From Adiantum capillus-veneris (lineage: Eukaryota > Streptophyta > Polypodiopsida > Polypodiales > Pteridaceae): DNA of 64,000 nucleotides. The notes below the pieces were generated by a model. It ran no database searches. It was not told where the DNA came from and saw nothing but the letters and a program-made list of their open reading frames with translations. Made by a program: the position numbers and the translations under genes. Positions within the stretch are counted from its first letter, which is position 1. The number at the start of each line of letters is the position of its first letter. The DNA lies in contig CM043971.1 of assembly GCA_014529385.2 (NCBI GenBank), positions 81,883,340 through 81,947,339 on the forward strand, in the 5' to 3' direction. Shown here piece by piece: positions 1 to 10,569 of the stretch.

Positions 1-981
1 TCTCTTCTTCACGCCTTTGCTCACACATGCTGCCCTTCTTGCACTTTATGCACTCACTTGCACTCCTCCATTCGAGCGCCCTCCATCGTTTTGCAAGAGC
101 TACAGACATGGATGAAAGACTTCGCCTCGCCACTATAAAGAGACTTTAATGAAGCACCCACACTCGGCCATGTCGAGTCCACCACCATTCGACTCTCTCT
201 TTCTCTGGAGGAGAAAACAGGTGTAGTAGCTGAGGTTAATCGCCTCTAAGTGACCTCAAGGCGTCTGCAAGATTGTTGGTGTGCACCTTAGCAGAGGGGA
301 AGTTCAAGACTTGGTGCAAGCTGGCCTCCTCGCATAGGTGGGCAACATTATCGGTGTGCAGATTGTGTGCCGTAGCTAGCTGGTACCAGCTTGATTTTGA
401 GAGTCAAGGCATGATAGCCACGGTGCTGCAGATGAGCCCTTTGGCACATTCGCGATGATAGTGCCCTGTTTTGTTGACATAACAGGCTACAACCGAGGAG
501 GTAGGCTTCCTGGTTTTTGTCTGTTTCCCTAGCCTGCCATGGGATTATCTACACCTGCTACCCCAGCTTGTAGATTTCATCAGTACCTATATTGAGTCTC
601 CCTGGACTGCTGCTTTAGTGTGCCAGCAGAGATCACCACTGCTTGAGTTCTTGTATGTCTCGATAATGAGTGGTGGGTGTGTCTGGCAGCGAGCTGAGTA
701 CTCGTAAATGGCCCCTGCAGCAACAAAGATTAAGTTGGGGCAGCTACATTGATGAGGAAGGTAGGTAAGTAATTGATGAGAAACTTCAACAGGGTTTTGC
801 AGTTCTCTTAAATTGTTTTGTGGGGGCAGTTTTGCTTCATTTTGGGGGAGGGAGTGTGAATGTTTGCAGAAAGTTTGAGTGGGAAGGCGAACAATTGTTA
901 AATTAGCTAGGGAGGAGTGTATATACTACGCTGGTGCAAGTTTCAACCATAGTAATCTTTATCGAGCGTTTCTATGCACAG
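1..981. other. Intronic or upstream sequence of MRL1, no gene seen
   Basis: The first MRL1 exon visible here opens with a splice acceptor at 980-981, so this stretch is most simply the 3' part of an intron whose upstream exon lies outside the window. I saw no conserved protein segment, RNA gene or mobile element in it. A short open frame at 273-458 has no recognisable content. Confidence 0.5.
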
Positions 982-3900
982 GTATTCTTCAGTGCTTTGA
1001 TAGATGTCGCTGGACATGCTGGAAAGCTTGACTCCTGCTTTATGTTTTTGAATGAGATGAAGGAGTTCAAACTTAGGGCGGGAAAGGTTGTCTACAGTTC
1101 ACTTATGGGTGCTTGCTCCAATGTGAGTTTGAAGCTTCTGATAATATACATCGACTGCTTGGTCTCTACCATCTGAAAATACTGACTCTTCAAGGCATAG
1201 TTTTGTCTTGCTAATGGTGTTTTCCATGTTCAGACAGGTGATTGGAAAATGGCTCTTCAAGTGTACAGGGACATGCAGAATGCTTGTTTGTCTCCTACTA
1301 TTGATACAATGAATGCTCTTCTTACGGCTCTTTGTAAGTTATCTTAACTGCAGGTTGTTGGGACGTAGGGCTACAGGTGGTCATTTTTGCTTGAGGTTTC
1401 CTTGTGAATTGCAGTGTGGGAAGCTTTAGATTGGTGAATTTGGGGCCCATGGATGTTATTTTATGTATTTTGTAGGTTTTAACGCAACATTTTTCAAATG
1501 AATTGTTTTAGGTGGTAGTGAGCAGCTAGAGGAGGCCAAGAGAGTTGTACAGGATATGAGACAAACTGGGTACACTTTGAATCAAATAACATATACGGTT
1601 CTGTTTAAAGCATGTAAACAGTAAGTCTCACAGAGACCTGGCATTCCTTCTCTGAAGAATATTTACTTGTGCTTTTATGCTTATTGTAATTTGATTGCAT
1701 CATCTTCCAGGCTAAGTGATATCGATTTTGCCTTTGATCTACACAAGTGTGCAACCTCAAAGGGAATTATTCCGTCTGTTGAAATATGTGAAAGCATAAT
1801 CGGTATGTTGTTAATGCAGATTTTTTTGCTCGTCTTGTTTTTTTGTGCCGTCAGTGACAAGTTCAAGCTATGACTGATTATTTTTGGCAACTTTGCTCTT
1901 TGAGCGAAAACTTTTTCTTCTTGTTTGCCTCTTTTCTCAGCTTAGTGATCGTGGTGTCAATGCAGGCCTATGTTTGCGACAGGTTTGGACCCTTACTCGG
2001 GGCCCCACTCCCACAACAAGTGTCGGCACTGTGGAAAGCGTCTCTTTTTGTGGAAGATGGTACTGAGAAAAACACCAGAAACATTTTTCTATTCCTGAAC
2101 TTTGGTTGACACAGTGGTTAATTTTAAACTTTTGGCCCGTAGATTACCTTCTGGTTTCTGCTTCATGCTAAAATATGTAGGCCTCCATTTTGTTTTTGGC
2201 ATGAGCAGCCCGTAAAGTGTGGGCTTGGTTCCTACAGATGTGTCAGACAATTGTGGCCTCAATATCTGCGACTAATGCACATGAACAAAGCTCACATGAA
2301 AATTGTTATGAAAAGGAAATTTTTCTGATGGGTAATAGCTGATGAATTAGATGAGAGGTGTTAAACAACATAACTGTATCCATTTATGACCACTAGTTAA
2401 AATGATTCGCCCAACCGGTGATACAATCTGGGCAAAATGGGTGCATCCATAGGGCTCACTCTCTATGGTTCATGACAGATAGTCTTTCATGGAGTGATCT
2501 TTGCTGGTGACAAAGCTGGATGAATTTCCTGGGAGTCTTCTTATATGCTGGATGTGAAGGAGTCTAGAACCAGGGTCTCTAAGGAGCTGGGAGGGTCTTT
2601 GGGTTTCCAAAAGCTTAAGGCATTCCAAATTACCAACTCTAGAGTTGTGGTCTCGGTCCAACTCTTCTAGGGATGCCTCTGGAACAAAGACCACATGTAC
2701 TAGAGATAGGGAGGAGCCCTATGCTAATCAAAAGAGGTCTCCAAAGACTCTAGATGTTGGATAGTGTGTTTATCTAAGGATACTAAAAGCTTGACGACTA
2801 TTTGAATTGGAAAGCATTATAACCTTTCGGTAAGGCTTTGTGGTCGTTTCTTCATCACATAAAATATAATCTTAGATGTCTATCGATTAACTTTTCCTTC
2901 CCATGTTGCTATGCATCCAGTATTTCATGTCAGCCACCCTAAAGGAAAAGAGTTTGGTGTGCCTATCAAGGAGATGTTTGGGAAGATGTCCGAAGTGAGT
3001 TTGTTCATCTTGAGCTTGAGATAGGTTTGGATCAACGCACCTGCCATATTCGGCATGGTGCCTTGGCGAGTATTTGATCAAGTGGAAGGGTAAATATGAA
3101 ATTAGAGTCTGTTAGAGCTTTGAAATCTCAGTTTGTCCACTTCATTGATGAGGACATCAATGATTTTAAAGTGGGGAAGTATGTTATAACCACATCATCA
3201 GAGAGGCCACCTAGTCAAGGACACCAGCGGATGGGTGACCAGTGTTTGGTGGAAGGTTAGTATAAACATGGCCAATGTGGCATGACCACCTATCAAAGGA
3301 GGTCAAGCCTTATTCGCGAGGGACTACTATCACTAAAGAGTGTTAGTGGAGAGCCCATGAGGCTAGGCAGAGCAAGCTCACCCCAAGCAGCTGAGGCTGG
3401 GTAGTATGGTATGCACAGGCTTGTAGGTAGACGTTACCCAGCTAGAGGGTGTTTCCGGATGGTAGTTATGGTCTAGTTTTTTGTGTGCACATTGTTGCGC
3501 GCAGTTTGGACATGCGGCTTTTTGTAAATTTTTACATCTGAGCATGACGATGTGTGTATATAAGTGAGAATTGAGTGATAATCAAGTAGCGGGGCTGCTT
3601 ACTATCAAAATTTTGCAGGTTTTGGGTTGTGGTGCCTCCCTCGTGCTCTTTGATGCCAGCTTTTTCCCTCAATTAGCCTTTTGTATGTGTAATCATGCTA
3701 GGAGAGCCTTCTGGTTGTGCCAATGTTTCACATAGTTGTGTGCGATGTGGGATTTTGTCATGTTCAACACTTTTGTTGGAGAGATTTTAAAGGAATTTTC
3801 AAACTTTAAAGCATTCCTTTTGGACTTGTGGTTTTATAGTTACGGTCTATTCTCTGCTCCTGCATGATATGGCAGCCTACAGGCAATTTTATTTGAAGAA

Positions 3901-5541
3901 AGTTGTGGAAGCCTACAAGTTCTGAGGGGTATGTACAATTTGAAATTTTAGGTTTCTGGTGTTGAATTGTGGAAGATGAAACTCGTCTTCAAGGGCATTG
4001 GTTGGTGTGTGCTGGAAATCCATGCCAAGGCAGGTGCTTTTGTGCTTCCATGGTCATCTCTTGGGTGGGCGTTTGCTAGTAAAGTTCCCAAGGGATCACA
4101 TGTTTTCGTGTTGAGGGTTTTGGGAGGTTCTTTTGATGTGTTTTGTGGTGCGAAATTCTAGTGTAATTGCTCATTGTTGGGAGGTATTTTTGCTAAATTG
4201 GCTATTTCCATTTTGTTCCGAGTAATTTCAACTTGATGAAATTAGAACTATTTACATTTTTGCACGTTAGAGCCATTAAGTTAATAACTATAGATCTACG
4301 AGATTGAGTAAGCCATTAGGACGAACATCTTTGTTGTGTCATTTGTGGGTGACATAGAGCATCGCTATGGAGCAAGCTTGGTGAATGAGAGACCGAGTAG
4401 TGGATATTTCCGGATGTGTCACATGATGGGTGATGGGAGCTTTAGTTAGAGGATACTCCACAACCTGGGTAGGAAATCCGAATTGAGGATGAGTTACGCT
4501 TGCAAGCACTTGAATGAAGATGGGTTTTGAGTAGCTTTGAGGATTAGCAATTGCTCTCTGAAAAGCAAGTAACTTTTTGGGTCTGCTTTCCCCTTAAAAG
4601 AGTCTATGTTGGCATTGCATCCGTGCATGAGACTGCATCCAATGACGCCTGGATGCATTGCATCCGTGCATGAGACTGCATCTAGGGACGCCTAGGTTGT
4701 GTTTTTGTAAGCATAATTTTCAGCTTACAACTTTTATTAAGTTGTTAACAGGTTCAGACCATTTTTAAAGGCTGCCAGTTGCCAGGGAAAAATGCTAGGT
4801 TGCTGATTCAATGATCAAAAGGCTAGGCTGCTGATGTGCTGAAAAAGTCACAGAGGGCTGAAATTCACCTTCCTCTAGTCCACTGATTGCTTTGACAACA
4901 AGCTCCCGTTTGAGTGCTGAGACTTCTTCTTTGAGTGTCTGTGATTCCACCTTAAGTGCTTGTATCTCTGCGTTTAGGTTCTCTTTCTCCTTCTTCCATT
5001 GTGCGCCTTCGTCGAAGACCATCTGAAGCAAGTTGGCCTTCTCCTTCCACCATCCTTCCATCTCTGTTTTCCATTCCCTTCATTTCCCTTTCCATTGCTT
5101 GTTCGTGAAGATGAAGGTGGCCTTTGCTTGCGGCTTGCAAGTAGGTGAAACATTCATGGCTTCCGTGTCTTGTGAAGGTGGAGCAGGGGAGATGGTTTCC
5201 ATGGCAGGAAAAATTGGCAAGAACAACTAGTACAACTAGTGGCTGCCTATGCAGCGGCAACAGGCACGCAGATGAACTGATAAACAACTTGGCACCCTCA
5301 GCTTGGCTAGCGAAATTTATAGCAGGACGACAGTGGCATGCTAGGGCTGGACCAGCAAAGCAGTGGCACTTGTGTGGGCTGGGGCAGCACAGCAGGGGCG
5401 CCACGCAAGGCTTCTAGCAGCACAGCAGTGGCGCGTGGGCTAGGACAGCACAGCAGCATAGAGATGGGGCGAGGAGTGCCCTAAGAGCCCACGTTCTGCT
5501 GCCCTGGTGCCATGAGACCTGCGTGCGCTGCTGCTGTTGCG

Positions 5542-5596
<55 letters not shown>

Positions 5597-5734
5597 GAAA
5601 TGAAATGAAATGTTATATTAACGTCTTCAAAAGGCTATAGTGACCTATGAGACCAGAAAGTTACAAGGTGGTGGATCTGATACAAAGTCAGAGTAACAAA
5701 CTAACAATAGTACAAAACAAAGATATATACTATG

Positions 5735-5786
<52 letters not shown>

Positions 5787-7464
5787 ATATCATGAATTTG
5801 GTGTTGTGAATTTACATTAGAAGTGTGATGTTCTGCAGCACATCATGGGCCTTGTCTGTTTATCGAAGGGCAGTTACATCAGGTGTAGCTCCAACGATGA
5901 AGATGTTCTCACAACTGTTGGGGTGTCTACGCTTGCCAAAAACAGTTGATGACAGTGCCTTGCGCAACTACTCATTTGCCAAGCATAGCAGCTGTGATAT
6001 GCAACCATCACTAATTGATGGGTTTGGTGTCTATGATCCTCGTGCCTTGGCTCTATTTGAGGTATTTTTTGCTTCCTTATGGGCAAAGTTCAATGTCTGT
6101 GTACACGTGATAATTTTTTTCTTCTGGTTTGTTGCCTTACATTGTGATCATCTTCTGAAAATACAACATAATGTCTTGTTAATTCCAATTTCTTTCATGT
6201 CATTACTTGTCTGTTGGCAGTTTTTGTTAGGAGCTCATTTCAAAAAAAAAATTTGAGGAGCTCATTTCTAAGATCAATGCTGACTTAGCTTTTGCATGCA
6301 TGATTGGAACAGTGGTACCTAGGCCTACATGACTGGAAATGTCAATTCCATGAGTTTATTAACTTATTTTGCAATGCTCACATAACTCTGAGATTGCCTA
6401 GTCCAGCAAATGGCTGTATTCAATCAAGCCAGAAGCTACAATTATGTAGCTGCCCAGGTGTCCTCTTAATGCTCAAATTTAACTAATTGCATTTCAGGAG
6501 GCTGCAGCTCTTGGCCTTGCTCCTAACTTCTCCTACACAGGCGGTCCAATAGTGGTTGACACTTCAGTGATGCCAGTTTTTGTTGCAGAGGTAATGAACA
6601 TTGTCGGCAAACATTTGAGTGGATCCTTTTCTTGTGAACTGCTGGGTTTGTAAGGGAGAGCCAATTACATTTCTGCTTGATGGTTTGATGACAATTGTGC
6701 AGGTCTGTTTGCTGACAATCTTTAAGGGTTTAAAACATAGAGTTGCTGCAGGTTGTTTTCTAGTCTGAGCTATGTGATTTTGGTGAAGCGTTTGGGCAGT
6801 TCAGTTCATATTTGACCCGTGATATATGCATTTCTAGGTGCTAGGATACCTTCAATAAAAGTCATACTTGGAGTTACCCGTTCGGAGTTGAGCATCCCTG
6901 ATTCCAAACAGGAAGAGGTCCCTCTTCTTTCTAGGTAATTTGTCACTGGTCTTTGTAGGTTTGGCTATGCTGCTCTTTTGGATTACTTCCCTTTCAATGG
7001 AGCCGCGTAAGATAGCTTCCTCTTTTATTGAACTAAATGCTTCTGACAGGACGAGTCAAGCTGTTACCGGTTTATTCAGAATGCTTAAGTTGAACTTCTA
7101 TGGGCATGAGAGCTCTGGATTATTAAGAGTCTCAGCCTCTGCAATCAAAGAGTGGTTACAACCAAAACCTGAATGGTTGCAAGTGTCACCTTTAGCAACA
7201 GGGCCTCGGCACTCTTCCCTTGCCCAGAGAATTGTAGAGCAACAACGCATGCTGCGGTATATGAGACCATCCATGTGGTCCCCACCCACATCGCCGCAGG
7301 ATTCTCCTAAGCACTCGCCATCAAATCTGTCCTATTTGCCAATAAATGAAGAATGTGTTTCCATTCACCATCCGGCCTCCAATGGCGTGCATGTTTTAGA
7401 CTCAACAAAGCCAGAAGCGACGTTAGGAATGCCATCTGCAATGGAAGAGATTCTGAGTATTTAA
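982..7464 (+). CDS. MRL1: MRL1-like chloroplast pentatricopeptide repeat protein, 3' ten exons (5' end outside window)
   Basis: MRL1 is a chloroplast PPR protein; in Chlamydomonas and Arabidopsis it stabilises rbcL mRNA, which encodes the Rubisco large subunit. Exons by GT-AG sites: 982-1122, 1234-1333, 1512-1620, 1711-1802, 1966-2059, 5839-6061, 6498-6590, 6703-6751, 6838-6934 and 7050-7464. Every splice phase agrees, giving about 470 C-terminal residues and a TAA stop at 7462-7464. The first four exons encode PPR helices (FFSALIDVAGHAGKLD, MNALLTALC, ITYTVLFKACKQ). The later exons carry the MRL1-specific tail: IIGLCLRQ, LLGCLRLP, DGFGVYDPRALALFEEA, LLTIFKGLKHRVAAGARIP and KEWLQPKPEW. These match the order and wording of the Arabidopsis MRL1 C-terminus as I know it. 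No lesion is visible, so the gene is probably active. The 2060-5838 intron is swollen by transposon debris. The transit peptide and the N-terminal half lie upstream of the window. Confidence 0.92.
2885..3181 (+). pseudogene. Ty3 chromovirus pol 3' end (integrase tail and chromodomain) inside MRL1 intron
   Basis: Frame pieces read PSHVAMHPVFHVSHPKGKEF, the usual 'HPVFHVS' link at the end of Ty3 integrase, and about 150 bases later GEYLIKWKGKYEI, the core of a chromodomain (YLIKWKG). Chromodomains tether chromovirus integrase to modified histones. Frameshifts and stops separate the pieces, so it is dead. It lies in the same orientation as the host gene and is followed at once by an LTR-like block. 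Confidence 0.6.
3182..3620 (+). repeat. Probable LTR remnant of the intronic Ty3 chromovirus
   Basis: It begins TGTTATAACC directly after the chromodomain fragment, as a 3' LTR should, and has a TATATAAG box near 3556. The 3' border is a guess, because no target-site duplication or second LTR copy was found. Confidence 0.4.
4612..4697. repeat. 43-bp tandem duplication
   Basis: Two near-identical 43-bp units at 4612-4654 and 4655-4697 both start GCATTGCATCCGTGCATGAG. They differ mainly near the end of the unit. The duplication is inside the long MRL1 intron and has no evident function. Confidence 0.85.
4795..5202 (-). pseudogene. Coiled-coil gag-like retroelement fragment in MRL1 intron
   Basis: Read on the - strand from an ATG at 5202 (METISPAPPSQDTEAMNV), the frame runs through one in-frame TGA into a charged heptad-like stretch (EKENLNAEIQALKVESQTL, then KEEVSALKRELVV) and stops at 4795. 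Heptad spacing of Leu, Ile and Val suggests a parallel coiled coil. The layout, a Pro/Ser/Thr-rich start followed by a coiled coil, resembles retroelement gag N-termini, but I cannot name the family. A CT-rich tract lies upstream in the - strand sense (5546-5593), as in several LTR leaders of this window. It is antisense to MRL1. Confidence 0.35.
5546..5593. repeat. (GA)n microsatellite
   Basis: About 24 uninterrupted GA units, followed by a short ATGAA-type repeat. It lies in the MRL1 intron. Confidence 0.97.
5739..5782. repeat. (AG)n microsatellite
   Basis: About 22 AG units, 56 bases before the acceptor of the MRL1 exon that starts at 5839. Long enough to vary in length between individuals. 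Confidence 0.97.
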
Positions 7465-9369
7465 TGAGGAAGGGTATTCCCACAATTGCGTGGTGCTCAA
7501 TTTTGCCTATTCAGGCCATCATTCTTTGTATGTAACAGCCTCTCTGGATAGAGGTGGGTGCTTACCATGTGAATGCACGTAAATATTTGTATCTAGATCC
7601 TGCCAGCAGCAGTAAGCTTGTTCTCTCCTCCTCGTCATTAGAACTGAAAACCTATCTTCAAAGGGGGTATGTGGGTCAGCTTGTTACATGAATGTACATA
7701 GGCTTGTTAGCAATGTTCTTGACTGTTTATACATCCATCACTCCCATGCCCATGTACCTTAATTCCGCTTGGAGGGGTTGTTCAAGCTTCAGTAATTGTT
7801 TAAGATTCCAGAACAGATAAACAATGTCGGCCCATTGCTCTCAGAGTTCTCATGTTTATCATAGTTAAAAGCTTGGATATGCACAAGCTATGGACTGCTG
7901 TTTTTTTTCTTGATTTTCGAAGAATCGGTCTGCTTTTAGTCTTACTGAACAGCTAAGGATACTTTTTAATCCAGAAAAGTACCATTGGTATTGAAATAAT
8001 AGCTGCATGGGAGGTCAATGAAGCAGAATAACAGAAGTGAAGATGGTAGTGAAGATACATGGTGCTTAAGAGAAGGAGCCAGTTATGGTACTGCTTGATT
8101 GGATGAAATAAGTGGTTACTGTCATTAAGTGCTGCTTGAAATGTTATCAATTAGTTATTCGGGGGAGAAATTGCCTGGAAAAAGATGCTGTGTAAGGCCT
8201 AGCAGATTTGGCCAGTCGATGGTGGCTTTTGGGGTTTGGATCCAAGCTCTTCTTGCCTTGCAAATTGCCACTTTACTCATATATGTGCTCACTATGTGTG
8301 TCATGGGGGCCTTTATATTGAGTGAAAATTAAAGATTTTATGGGTTATCTAGCCTAGGGTTTTGATTCCTTGATGACCAAGGGGGGGAAATCCAGTGGGA
8401 AAAATGTGCCCTTGGTATACATGCCCGGTGTAGGGTCCTTTTGTGAATGTCTCTTGAAAGAAGGGTTGTAGTTGTAAGGTGGAATGATTGTCAAGGGCCT
8501 TAAATGGCTAGGCAGCCAATTGGGTAACAAACTTCGAGGTCTGAGTTTAGTGCTTACTATCTGAAAGTGGTGCTTGGATTTTTGGGATTTTTTTTTTTTT
8601 AAATGGAGTGTCAAGACATTGTAGCTAAAAGTCCAGCTTAATGCTTTCCATTTTTTTAGAAAGAGGGTTCTCTCTCTTTAGCCATTATCTTGAATAGATT
8701 GTGTCCTCCAATTGGTTGCCATTACCAAAGATTTAAAACCATATTTTGGCGAGTGGTTGGGCAATTTAACTCTGTGCCTAAGTTCGGCAAAAGTAACAAT
8801 GGCCAATGGAAATATTTCTTTGCTTCAAGCTTCTCGCCCAAGATAAGATCCCACCATAACTCTCCAAAGCAGCACTTTCCCTTGGAAGGAATTATTACAA
8901 TGTTAAAAACAGTGAAAAGAGATTTTTGTTTTGTTTTCGGAGTCGGGTAGGGCACGCCCGGCCGCTCTCATACACCAAAAAAGTATACAAGAAGAATGAC
9001 CAAGACTATGCACCCAGAAACTGAAGGCAAACGCTTTTGTCAAGTGGAAAGAGGTCTCTTCCACCAAGATGCAAACCATTTTTTTTTCCTACAACAGACA
9101 ATGATATACCTCATTAGCTAATTGTTTCTTGCTAAGCAAAACCCAATCGTTACAAGCATGAACATATTCAATTGGATGGAGTTGCCCTTAAGTTTGGACA
9201 CTCGTTTGCAATCATGTCCTAAGAAGCCAATAACTTCTAGATAGATGAATCTATGACGTGCAAGACGAAAATATAGCATTAAACCTTTCAAAAATCAATG
9301 TGTTAGATAGTCGCACTATAACCAACCTAGCCATGTGATAGTATTGCCTTCTACTATAGGAGGACTTCT
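7465..9369. other. MRL1 3' flank, no recognised gene
   Basis: The MRL1 3' UTR probably occupies the first few hundred bases after the stop. Beyond about 7,900 I see AT-rich sequence with short open frames on both strands (for example 8354-8614 and 8722-8955 on the - strand) and no motif I recognise. The last part may be the 3' end of the - strand LINE that begins upstream at higher coordinates. Confidence 0.4.
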
Positions 9370-10560
9370 CTTGCTAAGAAATGAATTGACACTTCAGCCA
9401 TAAGAAAATTTGCTTCTTAACGAAGATCTCAAGGTCTCCATGTGGTGAATCTAAGTACTTCTTTCCATGACTTGACCAAACGATGCAAAATGGTGAAGCT
9501 AAAACAAGCACAAATTGTGAAGCATTCAAACCATCCCACCAAGAAGCTACCATGTATAATACCAATGTTCTCAAGGAACGTGATTGCCATATCAATCCAT
9601 GGTTGACACATGGCTTGAAATAGGGTCCATTTGCACACAAGAAGATGTAACCACACATCCTTTAAGGTTATACCATCCAAACGTTTAGGACATGTGATAT
9701 GTGATTGAGAGATCCAAAACAAGCATGGTAGGTTAGCACATTTTTTCCAAGGCAAGAGAGGCAAGAAAAAGGAAAGCATGGAGAGCATTATCACTTGTGC
9801 CACGTTTAGTCTAACATGAAATGGGCATGCTCAAGACTTCCAATAAAAAAACTTGTCCCCTATGCCGCATGAAATCCAGCCAAGTAATTGTTTATTGGAA
9901 ACATTAACACCAATAGGATATCCCAAGTGGTGTATGATGATATTCTTTTGTATTACACAACCATGTTAGCCATACTATTCTGACTCTCTCCGTACATATG
10001 ATAAGAAAAGACGTTTGTGTATTTAAGTGCAATCCAAATGCTTTTGCAAACAAAGACAGCGAACATGAAGGAATCATCAGCTTAAGATCTACCGAAAAAT
10101 TTCTTGCATGTGGGTAAAATAAGCCCGATTGTTTGGCCTTCTTGAGCCAAATGTGCAAAAAGTGTAAGCATGGGATGAGTCATCAAAGCAAAGAGCAGAG
10201 GGCTATCAATGGACAACCTTGCTACAGACAACACACAAGGGTCAAAGGTTCCATGACTCCACCATACATGACCATACAATACTAAGAACCATCTTTCGCA
10301 AGATCTAACTATATCATGACCATTTCTTGCTTAGTTACATGTGCATATTCTATCTGTATTTGAAAATTAAGGATACTAGGCAGATATTGTGCCCCTTTAG
10401 GAATCCATACTGAGCAAGATGGATGAGATCATGTAGTGCCTTATGTAATTGATTATCCAAACTTTTGCAATTATCTTATACACGTAAACCATCAAAGAGA
10501 TTGGTCTCCAATGTTTCATATTAGAGGACGAAGGCACCTTTGGTAAAAGGTTAATCACTT
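9370..10560 (-). pseudogene. LINE reverse transcriptase fragment (3' half of a split LINE)
   Basis: On the - strand, descending from about 10,560, broken frames give PSSSNMKHWRPISLMVYVYK, the classic LINE RT entry (WRPISL..YKI.AK). Near 10,160-10,080 come SPLLFALMTH, GLILP and LADDSFMF, the last being the FADD-type catalytic box. Downstream pieces at 9374-9803 resemble the LINE thumb and connection. Many stops and frameshifts are present. The matching endonuclease half lies at 15,950-16,460, with a copia element between the two. Confidence 0.6.
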
Positions 10561-10569
10561 AGGACCGTT

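Noticed and set aside
1886-1966. Alternative MRL1 acceptor at about 1,940
   Set aside because: In phase it gives an immediate stop; the acceptor at 1964-1965 gives IIGLCLRQ as in MRL1.
5824-6256. Single-exon gene at 5,825-6,256
   Set aside because: Its first part is an MRL1 exon; after 6,061 it reads intron sequence.
6957-7049. Alternative MRL1 acceptor at 6957-6958
   Set aside because: It opens a frame that reads FGYAALLDYFPFNGAA and then stops; the acceptor at 7048-7049 restores the MRL1 tail.
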